From contig NZ_JAKLTS010000003.1 in NCBI RefSeq assembly GCF_022012445.1, positions 248,001 to 312,000 on the forward strand: DNA of 64,000 nt, given 5' to 3'. This document shows, piece by piece, positions 48,704 to 58,081 of the stretch (positions within the stretch are counted from its first letter, which is position 1; each line of letters opens with the position of its first letter). The notes beneath the pieces are model-generated. The model was not told the origin of the DNA. It made no database searches and saw only the letters and a program-made list of their open reading frames with translations. A program made the position numbers and the translations under genes. This DNA comes from Massilia sp. TS11 (GTDB taxonomy: Bacteria > Pseudomonadota > Gammaproteobacteria > Burkholderiales > Burkholderiaceae_D).

Positions 48704-49369
48704 ATGCATGTACTTCTTGTCGAAGACGACGCCGTGCTGGCCGATGGCCTGAGCCGTGTGCTCAGCGGCCACGGCATGCAGGTCGAGGTCGTCAACAATG
48801 GCCTGCTCGCGGATCAGGCGCTGCTGCGCAGCGAGGTGGCGGTGGTGGTGCTCGATATCGGCCTGCCCGGCATCGACGGCTATGAAATCATGCGCCGCCT
48901 GCGCGCGCGCGGCAGCACTGTGCCGGTGCTGTTTCTGACCGCGCGCGACGCCGTCGAGGACCGCGTGCGCGGCTTCGATCTGGGCGCCGACGACTATCTG
49001 ATCAAACCCTTCGCCACGCCCGAACTGGTGGCCCGCATCAAGGCGCTGGCGCGGCGCGCGGCGCCCCAGCCGACCGTCCTGAGTCTGGGCGCCCTGGTGC
49101 TCGACGCGAACGCGCACCGCGTGCGCGTGGGCGAGCGCGCCATCGAGCTGTCGGTGCGCGAATGGGCCGTGCTCGAATACCTGATGCAGCATCCGGGCCG
49201 CGTGGTGTCCAAGCAGCAGATCATCGACGCCATCCTGCCCTGGGGCGAGGAAGTCACGCCGAATGCGGTGGAAGTGTATGTCTCGCGCCTGCGCCTGAAG
49301 ATCGCCGATGCCGGCGTCGCGCTGCGTACGATCCGCGGCTTCGGCTACATGCTGGAAGCCGGATCGTGA
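48704..49369 (+). CDS. OmpR-family response regulator (TctD-like)
   Basis: A 221-residue regulator with a receiver (Asp8/Asp9, phospho-acceptor Asp51 in VLDIGLPGIDGYE, and Lys101 in LIKPF) and a winged-helix DNA-binding domain (SVREWAVLEYLMQHPGRVVSKQQI and VYVSRLRLKI). The ATG at 48704 gives MHVLLVEDD; another ATG 9 bases earlier exists. The gene overlaps the kinase start by GTGA, and the two form a two-component pair like TctD/TctE or QseB. Confidence 0.9.
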   Translation: MHVLLVEDDAVLADGLSRVLSGHGMQVEVVNNGLLADQALLRSEVAVVVLDIGLPGIDGYEIMRRLRARGSTVPVLFLTARDAVEDRVRGFDLGADDYLIKPFATPELVARIKALARRAAPQPTVLSLGALVLDANAHRVRVGERAIELSVREWAVLEYLMQHPGRVVSKQQIIDAILPWGEEVTPNAVEVYVSRLRLKIADAGVALRTIRGFGYMLEAGS

Positions 49370-50715
49370 GCAGTCTGCGCGGCCGCCTGTTCGCCTGGCT
49401 GATCGCGCCGCTGCTGCTGGTGAATCTGGCTGGCGCCGTGCTGGCCTACACGCTGGCCTGGCTGCCGGCGCAATCGGCCATCGACCATGGCCTTGGCAGT
49501 CTGGCCGGCGCGCTGGCGCGCCGCGTGCAGCTGCAGGATGGCCAGCTGGTGCTGGCCCTGCCGCCGGCCGCGCGCGACATCCTCGAGGCCGACCCGCAGG
49601 AGACCCTGATCTTCCATGTGCAGACCGGTGACGGCCGCTGGCTCGGCGGCGAGCGCGCGCTGGCCTGGCAGGGCGGCGGTACGCGCGATCTGCAGTGGCA
49701 GGGCGAGTCGCTGCGGCTGGTGGAACGCAGCCTGCGCGTCCAAGGCAAGGAGCTGCGCATCGCTGTCGCCAGCACGGTGCGCCAGCGCGCGCAGTGGCGC
49801 GCATCAATCGTACGCGCGCTGCTGCCGCTGGAACTGCTGTTCACGGTGGCGGCGGTGCTGATCATCGGCGTCTCGCTGCGCATCGGCCTGCGCCCGCTGG
49901 CACGCGTGCGCAGCGCCCTGCATGAGCGCGAGGCGGGCGACTTCACCCCGCTCGATCTGCCCGACCTGCCGCGCGAACTGGCGCCCGTGGTCCAGGCTTT
50001 CAATGAACTGCTGGAGAAGGCAGCCGGTGCGCGCGCCGACCAGCATGCCTTTTTGGCGAACATGGCGCACCAGCTGCGCACGCCGCTGGCCGGCATTCAG
50101 CTGCAGCTCGAAGTGCTGCGGGCGCGCCATGCCGACGATGCGGAGAGCGCGCGGGCGCTGGCCCTGATCCAGACGGCGAGCGAACGCATGATCCGTCAGG
50201 CCCGACAGCTGCTGGCCCTGGCGCGGGCGGAGCCGGACCGCTTTGACGCCAGCCAGCTACGGCCGCTCGATCTGGCCAGCCTGTTGGCCGATACGGTGCA
50301 GCTGGCCGTGGAGGAGGCAGGGCGCAAACAGATCGACATTGGTTTTCATCTGGCCAAAGCGCCGCTGCTCGGAGAAGCCTTCCTGCTGCGCGATCTGGCC
50401 GACAACCTGATCGACAATGCGATCCGCTACACGCCGCCCGGCGGCCACGTGACGGTAGTCTGCGGCGCCAATGCCGAAGGCACCTGGCTGCGGGTCGAGG
50501 ACAATGGCCCTGGTATTCCTGCGGCCATGCGCCAGGCAGTGTTCAGCCGCCACGTGCGGCTGGACGACAAGAGCAGCGGCACGGGCCTGGGCCTGGCGAT
50601 TGTGCGCGACATCGCACGCGCCCATGCGGCCAGCGTCAGCATCGAATCCGGAGCGGGCGGCGGCGGCAGCTCGGTGCGCGTATTCTTCCCGCCGCTGCTG
50701 CCGAACGCCGCCTGA
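49366..50715 (+). CDS. Sensor histidine kinase (TctE/QseC-like)
   Basis: A 449-residue kinase beginning at GTG 49366, inside the regulator stop. A membrane helix near 11-32, a short periplasmic domain (about 33-155), a second helix near 160-178, HAMP, HisKA with His235 in MAHQLRTPLAG and HATPase (NAIRYTPPGG, EDNGPGIP, GTGLGLAIVRDIA). The 2CSK_N-type sensor domain fits TctE-like carboxylate sensors, but the ligand is not known. Convergent with pilY1, 3 bases apart. Confidence 0.9.
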   Translation: MSSLRGRLFAWLIAPLLLVNLAGAVLAYTLAWLPAQSAIDHGLGSLAGALARRVQLQDGQLVLALPPAARDILEADPQETLIFHVQTGDGRWLGGERALAWQGGGTRDLQWQGESLRLVERSLRVQGKELRIAVASTVRQRAQWRASIVRALLPLELLFTVAAVLIIGVSLRIGLRPLARVRSALHEREAGDFTPLDLPDLPRELAPVVQAFNELLEKAAGARADQHAFLANMAHQLRTPLAGIQLQLEVLRARHADDAESARALALIQTASERMIRQARQLLALARAEPDRFDASQLRPLDLASLLADTVQLAVEEAGRKQIDIGFHLAKAPLLGEAFLLRDLADNLIDNAIRYTPPGGHVTVVCGANAEGTWLRVEDNGPGIPAAMRQAVFSRHVRLDDKSSGTGLGLAIVRDIARAHAASVSIESGAGGGGSSVRVFFPPLLPNAA

Positions 50716-50718
50716 ACC

Positions 50719-53700
50719 TCAGTCGCCCGAAGTAGTCGTGTAGGTGCGGCGCCGTTTCGAAGTAATGCTCGGGCGTACCTTTTGTGGCGCGATCGCCACC
50801 GAGGCCCCGCCATCACGCTGAATCGCCCCGATCACCACCGAAATCGCCTTGCCATTGACCGGTACACCGGTCGCCAGCACCGGCGAAGGCGGCAGGCCGC
50901 CGCCGACGAAGGTGGACGAGCGCGTGCCGCCGCAGGTGCCGGCCGTCTGGATGCCGCCCGAGCCATTGAACAGATTGACCCAGTAGCCGCGTGCTTCGCC
51001 CAGGGCCGTGCTGCAGGTGCCGGCTGCCGCCGCCACCGGGCGGTTGGTCGAGAAGGTGACCATGCCGGCGGCGATCAGGGCGCTGGTCACGGTCTGTTCG
51101 CCGGGGCCGTTTTCATTCAGGTTCATGAACCAGCCGCTCAGGCCCGAGGACGGCGTCACAGCCGTGGTGGCGCAGCCGCCATCGGTGCTGTAATTGCTCA
51201 TCGTGTCCATGTCCTTGGCCGGTGTGGCCGCGCCTGCGGTCAGGTCGTCCTTGTAGACGTAGAAGCGGTTGGTCACGCTCGAATACGGATAGTTGGACGC
51301 GAGCGGATGCTCGCGGTCGCCGCTGCCGATGGCGATGTAAGCCTTGGTGCCGACGGCCAGCACGGCCGGGGCAAACAGGAATTTGCGTCCGCCGCCATTG
51401 GTGTAGGCCACGCGGCGTGCGGTCCAGGCGGCCGAGGCCAGCGGCGTGAAGCCGCCGTTGACGAAGTCGACCCGGTAGATATTCCCGCCGGTGTCGGCGG
51501 CGTAGGCGAAGTCCGGGTAGCCGTCGTTGTCGGCGTCGACCAGGGCCACGTCGGCCGCCACCGCGCGCGAGGTGGTGAAAGATTGGATCAGCGCGCCCGT
51601 ATCGGCATTGACGATGTAGATGCGGTTGCCCTTGGTGCTGCTGCAGCTTGGGCTGGCGGTGTCGCCGTCCTCGCAGCTGTCGTAGCCGCCGCCGAAGATG
51701 ACCACCGGCGTGGTGGTCGAGAAGCCTTTGATGAAGGCCACGTTCGGGGTCGACCAGGTCTGGCCGATATTCGTGAAGCCGCCCGTGCAGCCGCTGTCGT
51801 CGGACAGGTTGGGGCAGCCGATCTTCCACTTGTAGGACGGGTTGGCCGGATCGGTCACGTCGAGCGCATACACGGTGCGGCCGCCGCGCCGCATCGAGGG
51901 GAAGATCCAGACCTTGGAGTCGTCTGCATTCTGGAAGACGCCCGTGGTCCCGTCGAAGAAGTAGTCCTTGCCGGTCGGTGTCGGTGAGATGCCGGCGGCC
52001 AGATTCGGATAGCTGATCAAGGGGCTGTTGTCCGACAGGCGCTGCAGGCGCGAGAAGAACTCGGGCGCCACGAAGGCCCAGCGCTCGACCCCGGTGTTGG
52101 CATCGACGGCGCGCAGGGTGCCGTCATTGGCGCCGTAGAAAACCGTGACGCCGGTGCTGCCGCCGTAGTTGACGGGCAGGGGGCGCGAGTGGATCACATC
52201 GCCGTGGATCGAGGGACGGGTATTGGTGCTGGCGCCCGTGGTCAGCTCGTTGTTCACGTCCTCGCCGCGGATGAAGCGCACCAGGCTATCGGACAGGCCG
52301 CTGCTGCCGGTGTCGAAGTTCACCAGCGAGGTGCCGGACTGGGTCAGCACGCGCCGGTTCACCGCAAAGCCGGAGGCGCTGGCGGCGGGCACATTCCCAC
52401 GCCGCAGAATCTCGGCGACCGCGCCTTTTTCCACCAGCGGGCCATCGGGCGCATCGGAGTAGGCGTTGTAAGTGGTGGTGGCGCAGGTGCCGGCCGGGTC
52501 GGGATTGATGCCCAGGCCATTCCAGTAGCTGCCGCTGTCGCTGGTCCAGTAGGACGTGGCGCAGGGCGTGATGAAGCCGGTGACGGTGTTGATGGCCGCC
52601 TGGCCATCGACGTCGCCAAGGTCGCCGTTGGCGCCGATCAGCTGATAGCGCTTGAGATTGCCGAACCAGCGCGGCTTGGCGCTCGGGTCGGGGCGGAACA
52701 TGCCGATGAAGACCTGGTTCTCGTTCTGCGAGCGGTTGGTCGCGTTGACCGGCAGCGAGGTCGAGGCGAAGGCCGTGTTCACCGCCTGGATCTCGACGAA
52801 GATCTGTTTGAGCGCGTCGATGATGGCCTGCTCGTTCTTGGCGGCGAAGTACTTGCCGCCGCCGACCTTGGCCATGCTCATCAGCAGCGAAGTGAAGGTC
52901 GCATTCGGCTGCTTGTTGTAGACGTCGATCGTATAGGTGGTCACGCTCGGGCGGATCGTGCTGCCCGCCATCGGAATGCCTTTGTCGTGCATGAAGCGCA
53001 CCCACTCGTCGGCGTTGTAGGTGGCCGTATCCGTGGTGCTGGTGCCGTTCGGCGTGTCGACCAGGGTGATGTTCGTGCCCTGCACCGTGTACAGGCTGGT
53101 GCCGCCCGGGCAGCGTGCCAGCGTGCTCGAGGTCGGCGTGTTGTTGTAGGTGCAGCTGATATTGGTGCCGGTGCAGCTGCTGGCGTAGTCGCTGGTGCTG
53201 GCCGGCGGTGCGGCATAGCACTGGTCGGTGTAGCCGAGTACATTCACCGTTGTGTAGGCGGGCGTGGTGGTGGTCGTCACGCTGCTGGGCACGGCGGTCT
53301 GGGTGATCGTGAATTTGGCCACGCCGGTGGTCACCGTGGTGGTCGGCGTCGCCGTCAGGCTGACGTTGTACTTGCTGGTGATGGTGGTGGTCTTCACCCC
53401 GGTCTGGGTGATCGTGTACTTGTAGGTGATCGGTGTGGCCGTCTGGATCACGTTGTACTTGGTGCTGTTCGGCACGGCCGTCTGGGTCACCACGATGTGC
53501 TCGATGTTGGAGCCCGTGCCCGCGCAGCCGGCCGTGCTGCCGTCGGCGCCGCTGTAGGAGCAGGTATAGCCGCTCGGGCAGCTCAGGCCCGCGTTGTCGC
53601 CCGAGTTGACCCAGTAGGTGGTGCCGGTGCCGCCACTGACGGCGCGGTAGCAAAGGCTGGTGGTGGCCGTGCTCACCTGATTGGGCGTCACCGCGCTGCC

Positions 53701-55383
53701 GAGGCTGTAGGTGCAGGTGTTGTTGGCCGGGCAGCTGAGGCTGCCGTGATCGCTGTTCACATTGACGCTGGCGGCCGAGCTGTAGCTGTTGGTCGTGATG
53801 CCGGTGGTGGTGACCGGCGTGCCGGTCGAGGGCGCGCCCGTGGCGGCACCGACCGTATAGCTGCACACCGTGCTGACCGTGGTGGTGTTGCCGCCGCTGG
53901 TGCTGACGGTCGTGGCCGGGCAGCTCAGGCTGCCGTGGTCGGCATTCGGGTCGACGGCCGCGGCCGAGCTGTAGTAGTTGGTGGTGGTGCCGGTGTAGGG
54001 ACCATAGCTGGCCGTGCTGGTGCCGGTGGCCGTCGCGCCCACGGCCGAGCCAACCGTGTAGTTGCAGGCATAGGTGGTGCTGGTGGTGACGCCGCCGCTG
54101 GTGCTGCTGGTGTTCGACGGGCAGCTCAGGCTGCCATGGTCGAGGTTGGCGTTCACCGAAGCTGCCGAGATGTAGTAGGACGTGGTCTGGCTGCTGGTGG
54201 TGACCGGCGCGCCGGTGGTGCTCGACACTGTGCTGCTGCTGGTGCCGGCCACGATGCCGCCCACGCTGTAGCTGCAGGTATAGGACGTGGTGGTGCTGCT
54301 GTTGCCGCTGGTGCTCGTGCTCGCGGACGGGCAACTGAGCCCGCCCGTATCGGTGCTGGTGTCGACCGCGCCGGCCGAGGCGTAGTAGCCGCTGCTGGGT
54401 GCCGAGCTCACCACGCTGGTGCCGGTGACCGGTGCACCGACCGTAGTCGTGGGCGGCGTGTAGACCGACTGCTTGACCGTGTAGCTAAGCTGCCCGGCCG
54501 GGCAGGCGATCGGCGCGCTGTTGCTGGTGGCGCCGCCGATGCTGCAGCCTTCGGTGTAGGACGAGCAGGTGGCCGCATAGTTGCTCAGCTCAGCCGACGC
54601 CGCCGTGGCGTTCGCATAGCAGGCCGAGGTGACGCCCAGTTGCGTCGATACCGTGGTGTTGGCCGTCGTCAGGCCCGGCAGGCCGATCTGCGAAGTCACG
54701 CCGCCCAGGCCCGCCAGCAGGGCCGTATTGGCCGCCGTATCGGCGCGCGGGCCGCTGCTGTTCGGATTGCCGATGAAGATCATGAAGGTCTTGCCGCACA
54801 GATTATCGGCCGTCAGCGGCGTGCTGAACGTGCTGTAGCGGCTCGTATAGCCATCGCCATCGGCCGTGCTGGATGGCACGGCAGCGGGTGAATAGCTATT
54901 GGCCCCGGAAAAATAGTTGTACACGTCATAGAGCAGATTTCCGTAGGACGTGTTCGAATTGCGCTTCTCGATCGGGTCGTTGATGTTGTTGTAGATCTGG
55001 CTCAGCTGGCCGGTGAAGGCCGTCTTGTTGGCGTCCGTCATCGGCTTGACGGCATAGCGGATGAAGCCGCCATCGTCATTGGCGCTGCCGCCGGTCACAA
55101 ACTCCATCAGGCCCAGGTTGACCGAGCTGCTCAGGCTCGACAGCACGCTGGCGATCGCGCGCGCTTCCGACTGGCCCTGCTGCAGGCCGCCCGGCCACTG
55201 CTGGCTTTGGCGCGCCCAGTTCGAGGTGTTGTCCAGCACGATCAGAATGCGCGGATTGCCGGCCGTGCCGGCCGAGGCGCCGGTGAAGATGTCGATGTCT
55301 TCGGCGGCCGCCCGCATCGGCCGCCCGACCAGGCCCATGGCCAGGCTCAGGGCCAGGAATTTGACGGGGAGGGTGCGTTTCAT
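50719..55383 (-). CDS. pilY1: PilY1-like type IV pilus tip/assembly protein with repeat insert
   Basis: A 1554-residue exported protein. Signal peptide (about 1-28), then a vWA-like start with LDNTSNW (Asp51). A long Ser/Thr/Cys-rich insert runs about 290-740: five tandem copies with the GLSCP or GSLSCP motif near 351, 421, 487, 551 and 602, and then TQTAVP repeats near 640-740. The vWA-like end follows (FMHDKGIPMAGS, VYNKQPNATFTSLLMSMA, about 770-850). The C-terminal PilY1 beta-propeller (about 900-1540) has the calcium loop DADNDGYPD at 1283-1291. It ends the pil operon. The start at ATG 55383 leads to a signal peptide. PilY1 proteins act in pilus extension, adhesion and surface sensing. 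Confidence 0.92.
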   Translation of the reverse strand: MKRTLPVKFLALSLAMGLVGRPMRAAAEDIDIFTGASAGTAGNPRILIVLDNTSNWARQSQQWPGGLQQGQSEARAIASVLSSLSSSVNLGLMEFVTGGSANDDGGFIRYAVKPMTDANKTAFTGQLSQIYNNINDPIEKRNSNTSYGNLLYDVYNYFSGANSYSPAAVPSSTADGDGYTSRYSTFSTPLTADNLCGKTFMIFIGNPNSSGPRADTAANTALLAGLGGVTSQIGLPGLTTANTTVSTQLGVTSACYANATAASAELSNYAATCSSYTEGCSIGGATSNSAPIACPAGQLSYTVKQSVYTPPTTTVGAPVTGTSVVSSAPSSGYYASAGAVDTSTDTGGLSCPSASTSTSGNSSTTTSYTCSYSVGGIVAGTSSSTVSSTTGAPVTTSSQTTSYYISAASVNANLDHGSLSCPSNTSSTSGGVTTSTTYACNYTVGSAVGATATGTSTASYGPYTGTTTNYYSSAAAVDPNADHGSLSCPATTVSTSGGNTTTVSTVCSYTVGAATGAPSTGTPVTTTGITTNSYSSAASVNVNSDHGSLSCPANNTCTYSLGSAVTPNQVSTATTSLCYRAVSGGTGTTYWVNSGDNAGLSCPSGYTCSYSGADGSTAGCAGTGSNIEHIVVTQTAVPNSTKYNVIQTATPITYKYTITQTGVKTTTITSKYNVSLTATPTTTVTTGVAKFTITQTAVPSSVTTTTTPAYTTVNVLGYTDQCYAAPPASTSDYASSCTGTNISCTYNNTPTSSTLARCPGGTSLYTVQGTNITLVDTPNGTSTTDTATYNADEWVRFMHDKGIPMAGSTIRPSVTTYTIDVYNKQPNATFTSLLMSMAKVGGGKYFAAKNEQAIIDALKQIFVEIQAVNTAFASTSLPVNATNRSQNENQVFIGMFRPDPSAKPRWFGNLKRYQLIGANGDLGDVDGQAAINTVTGFITPCATSYWTSDSGSYWNGLGINPDPAGTCATTTYNAYSDAPDGPLVEKGAVAEILRRGNVPAASASGFAVNRRVLTQSGTSLVNFDTGSSGLSDSLVRFIRGEDVNNELTTGASTNTRPSIHGDVIHSRPLPVNYGGSTGVTVFYGANDGTLRAVDANTGVERWAFVAPEFFSRLQRLSDNSPLISYPNLAAGISPTPTGKDYFFDGTTGVFQNADDSKVWIFPSMRRGGRTVYALDVTDPANPSYKWKIGCPNLSDDSGCTGGFTNIGQTWSTPNVAFIKGFSTTTPVVIFGGGYDSCEDGDTASPSCSSTKGNRIYIVNADTGALIQSFTTSRAVAADVALVDADNDGYPDFAYAADTGGNIYRVDFVNGGFTPLASAAWTARRVAYTNGGGRKFLFAPAVLAVGTKAYIAIGSGDREHPLASNYPYSSVTNRFYVYKDDLTAGAATPAKDMDTMSNYSTDGGCATTAVTPSSGLSGWFMNLNENGPGEQTVTSALIAAGMVTFSTNRPVAAAAGTCSTALGEARGYWVNLFNGSGGIQTAGTCGGTRSSTFVGGGLPPSPVLATGVPVNGKAISVVIGAIQRDGGASVAIAPQKVRPSITSKRRRTYTTTSGD
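53560..54350 (-). repeat. Coding repeats in pilY1
   Basis: The antisense of the conserved GLSCP/GSLSCP motif recurs with similar bases (for example GGGCAGCTCAGGCTGCC) near 53577, 53730, 53919, 54119 and 54329. Intervals are about 210, 200, 190 and 150 bases, so units are 50-70 residues. Each contains Cys pairs, suggesting disulfide-linked modules. Confidence 0.7.
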
Positions 55384-55397
55384 GACGGCGGCTCCGC

Positions 55398-55961
55398 TTA
55401 CGGGCAATTGGTGGTGATGTCGTCCTTGGCCACGCGGACCGAGACGCCCTGCACGACTTCGACGCGCGCTTCAGTGATGTTGTCGACGGCGACCGCATGC
55501 ACTTCCCAGGTGCTGTCGGCGCACAGCGAGTCGCCGGTCATGCTGCCGGCCACCCCAAAGGTCTGGCCGCCGCTGACGAGGCAGCCCGCATCTTCGGCAT
55601 TGGTGACGTCCAGCGCCGTGTTCTTGATCGACTGCACCTTCACGCAGCTCGGCGGCGGCGTCAGGCTGACGGTGACGTCGGCAATCCCGTCGCCGTTGGT
55701 ATCGACGCAGCGCGTATTGGCCACGCTATTGCAGGGATTGGCCAGCGCATCGCTCGGATTGGTGAAGAAGCGCGTGTTGGAGATGGTTTCTTCCAGCACC
55801 TCGCGCGCGGCCGAGATGCCGGCTTCGCGCACCTGCATATTGTTCACAATTTGCAGGTTGGACTTACCAAGGTTAAAGCTGGTCAGCGCGAGCAGGGTCA
55901 CGAGGACCAGCATAATCAGGGCCATCACCAGGGTGATGCCGCGCTCTTGACGGCGGATCAT
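55398..55961 (-). CDS. pilX: PilX-like minor pilus assembly protein
   Basis: A 187-residue protein with a prepilin-like N-terminus: RRQERG followed by ITLVMALIMLVLVTLLALTSF. Position 5 after the predicted cut is Met, not Glu, as happens in PilX. The rest contains several Cys (CNSV, TRC, PSC, AGC, LCADS and final NCP). It should form the pilus tip complex with PilV, PilW and PilY1. The ATG overlaps the pilW stop (ATGA at 55958-55961). Confidence 0.85.
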   Translation of the reverse strand: MIRRQERGITLVMALIMLVLVTLLALTSFNLGKSNLQIVNNMQVREAGISAAREVLEETISNTRFFTNPSDALANPCNSVANTRCVDTNGDGIADVTVSLTPPPSCVKVQSIKNTALDVTNAEDAGCLVSGGQTFGVAGSMTGDSLCADSTWEVHAVAVDNITEARVEVVQGVSVRVAKDDITTNCP

Positions 55962-57019
55962 GGGGCTTTCCTTCCGGCGGGGTTGGGCAGGCCGATCAGG
56001 GCCTGGAAGACGTGGCGTTTGTAATGGTCGCCAGCGGCGGGAATCGTGTTGTCGCTGCCATCGGCCAGTTTGCCCAGCACATAGCTACGGCCATCGATGT
56101 ACTCGGGCGATTGTTCGAGATTGCGCGCCAGTACGTGCATGCGCACGGCCACCACATTGCGCCAGTTGGTGTTGCTGCAACTGTCCGTGGTGCAGCCGCC
56201 ATAGCTGGCCGGATTCGGCGTGAAGGTGTCGGCGGCGCCGTCGTTATTGGTGTCGAGCCCGTATTCGAACTGTAGGTTCTCCACGCCCTCGACCAGGGCC
56301 ACGGTGCTGAACACGATGCTGCTGCCGCTCACGCCCAGTTCCGCGCGCTTGAGCGTGGGAATGCCGTCGCTGCCATTGCTGTTGTTGGCGATGAAGTAGA
56401 TATTGGTTTGGTAGCGGTGGATCGGCGCCAGGCTGCCGCTGCCGGCCGTGCTGGCGCAGTCGCGCTCGTGACGGTCGAGGCCGGCGGTGCTGAGGTCCAG
56501 CCGGTAGTGTTCGCTGGTGGAGCCGGAGCCGAGCTCGCTGCTGTTATTGCACAGCGAAGCCTGGAAGAAGGGGCCGCCGGCCGAAGCCGGGTCGCAGCTG
56601 CCCACGCCAACCACACAGCCGCGCGCACGCCGCACGACCAGGATGTCGGTGCCGGCCTTCACATCGCTGAGACAGCTCGGCAGATTGCTGACGGTGGCGT
56701 CAAAGCCCTGCACATGCAGGGGCATCGAGGTGACAAGGTCGGCCACCGCCGTCGCGCAGACGTCCTGGGCCGTGGTCGGGGTCGGCAGTTCGGTCGGGTC
56801 GAACTCGCCCAGATAGCCGGCATTGCGCAGGTCCGTGCTGATCAGCTCGATGGAGAAGCGGCCGTTTTCGATCTGGCGGTTGGCCTTTTCGATCTCGCTC
56901 TGGGCTTTGTTGTTGTTGACAAAGAGGGTGATCATGCCGGCCAGGATCATGATGCCGATGGCGGCCGCCACCATCAGTTCGACCAGGGAGAAACCGGCTT
57001 GGCGTGAGACGGGACGCAT
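55958..57019 (-). CDS. pilW: PilW-like minor pilin
   Basis: A 353-residue minor pilin. The prepilin peptidase site is Gly9 followed by FSLVE, and the N-terminal helix runs to residue 32 (LMVAAAIGIMILAGMITLFV). The C-terminal domain has the PilW features QIENGRFSIELISTDLRNAGYLGEF, LPSCLSD and VEGVENLQFEYGLD. Part of the tip complex. Nine bases after pilV and overlapping pilX. Confidence 0.88.
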   Translation of the reverse strand: MRPVSRQAGFSLVELMVAAAIGIMILAGMITLFVNNNKAQSEIEKANRQIENGRFSIELISTDLRNAGYLGEFDPTELPTPTTAQDVCATAVADLVTSMPLHVQGFDATVSNLPSCLSDVKAGTDILVVRRARGCVVGVGSCDPASAGGPFFQASLCNNSSELGSGSTSEHYRLDLSTAGLDRHERDCASTAGSGSLAPIHRYQTNIYFIANNSNGSDGIPTLKRAELGVSGSSIVFSTVALVEGVENLQFEYGLDTNNDGAADTFTPNPASYGGCTTDSCSNTNWRNVVAVRMHVLARNLEQSPEYIDGRSYVLGKLADGSDNTIPAAGDHYKRHVFQALIGLPNPAGRKAP

Positions 57020-57028
57020 GCTGACTCC

Positions 57029-57610
57029 TCAGTGGCAGCTGGGCAGGCCGATGGCCACGCGGGTGGCGATGGCGCGCCGGTAGGTGTCGGCCCCGTACAG
57101 GCCCTGGCCGCAGGACAGCGCGGGCGCGACCGTCTCGTGCTGGCCCTGCCAGGCGATGGTGATGCGGTAGATGCCCTGGCGGCACACGCCATCGCTGGGG
57201 TCGGGCGCCTGCAGCTCCTCGATGCAGCCGCGCGGATTCGCCATCGTGCCCAGCTTGGCGCTGTTTTTCACTTCGGCCGCGCCTTTCAGCGCACGGCTCC
57301 ATTCGCACAGGTCGCGCGCGGCGCTGCCATCGGCATAGGCCGAGCAGTCGTCAGGCAGACCGTCGCCGGTGCCGTACACGGTGCTGCTCACATAGTCGCC
57401 GGCATTGGCGCTATGGCCCTCGATGCGCTGCTGCATGTCCTGCAGCAGCACCACGGCCTGGGCGCGCTGGAAAGATTCGATGGTGCCGACCTGGGCCTTG
57501 CTCTGGAAGGCGGCAATGCCGATCAAGCCGAAGGCCAGGATGACCATGGTGACCAGCACTTCGATGAGGCTGGTGCCGCGGACGGGACGGGACAGGGCAA
57601 GGGGCTTCAT
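57029..57610 (-). CDS. pilV: PilV-like minor pilin
   Basis: A 193-residue minor pilin with prepilin site Gly12 followed by TSLIEVLVTMVILAFGLIGIAAFQ, the PilV pattern. The downstream region has the QRAQAVVLLQDMQQRI segment common to PilV. Prepilin peptidase PilD would cut it. Two to nine bases from its neighbours, in one transcription unit with pilE to pilY1. Confidence 0.88.
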   Translation of the reverse strand: MKPLALSRPVRGTSLIEVLVTMVILAFGLIGIAAFQSKAQVGTIESFQRAQAVVLLQDMQQRIEGHSANAGDYVSSTVYGTGDGLPDDCSAYADGSAARDLCEWSRALKGAAEVKNSAKLGTMANPRGCIEELQAPDPSDGVCRQGIYRITIAWQGQHETVAPALSCGQGLYGADTYRRAIATRVAIGLPSCH

Positions 57611-57613
57611 GGC

Positions 57614-58078
57614 TCAGCAGGCGGTGTTCAGTTCGTAGGCGCGGCCGGACAGATCGACCTTGACGCAGCGGCGCTTGTCGGTGCCAGCGGCGGCGATATC
57701 GAATTGGGCGGTGCCCGAGCCCTGGATGCGGCCGCTCGGGTTGAACACCACCGCGGTCGGGCCGCTGATCGTGACGTTCGGCACGGCGCCGTGGCTGTCG
57801 AGCAGCACGGCCGTATTGGCCGGGTTCGGTATCGTCCAGCCGCTGACCCAGCTGCCGCTCGCGGCCGGGCTCAAGCTAACCGGGGCATTGCGCTTGATAG
57901 CTTCGCTGCGGGCCTTGACCAGGGCCGTGTGCAGGTCGCTGGCGGTCGAGCGCACGTTCTGGCCGGCCGTCAGCGCCCGGATCGAGGGCGTGGCGATACT
58001 GGCCAGGATGGCGACGATCGCCACCACCGAGAGCATCTCGATCAGGGTGAAGCCACACTGGCGCAGGGGCGTTTGCAT
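57614..58078 (-). CDS. fimT: GspH/FimT-like pseudopilin
   Basis: A 154-residue pseudopilin with Gly9 followed by FTLIEMLSVVAIVAILASIATPS and the FimT/FimU/GspH segment DLHTALVKARSEAIKRNAPVSL. Four bases lie between it and pilV, and 3 bases between it and pilE. Minor component that primes pilus assembly. Confidence 0.88.
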   Translation of the reverse strand: MQTPLRQCGFTLIEMLSVVAIVAILASIATPSIRALTAGQNVRSTASDLHTALVKARSEAIKRNAPVSLSPAASGSWVSGWTIPNPANTAVLLDSHGAVPNVTISGPTAVVFNPSGRIQGSGTAQFDIAAAGTDKRRCVKVDLSGRAYELNTAC

Positions 58079-58081
58079 GGC

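Noticed and set aside
52189..54891. 900-codon plus-strand frame rich in Gly, Ala, Arg and Val
   Set aside because: It is the antisense of the pilY1 repeats; no signal, ribosome-binding site or known domain supports it.
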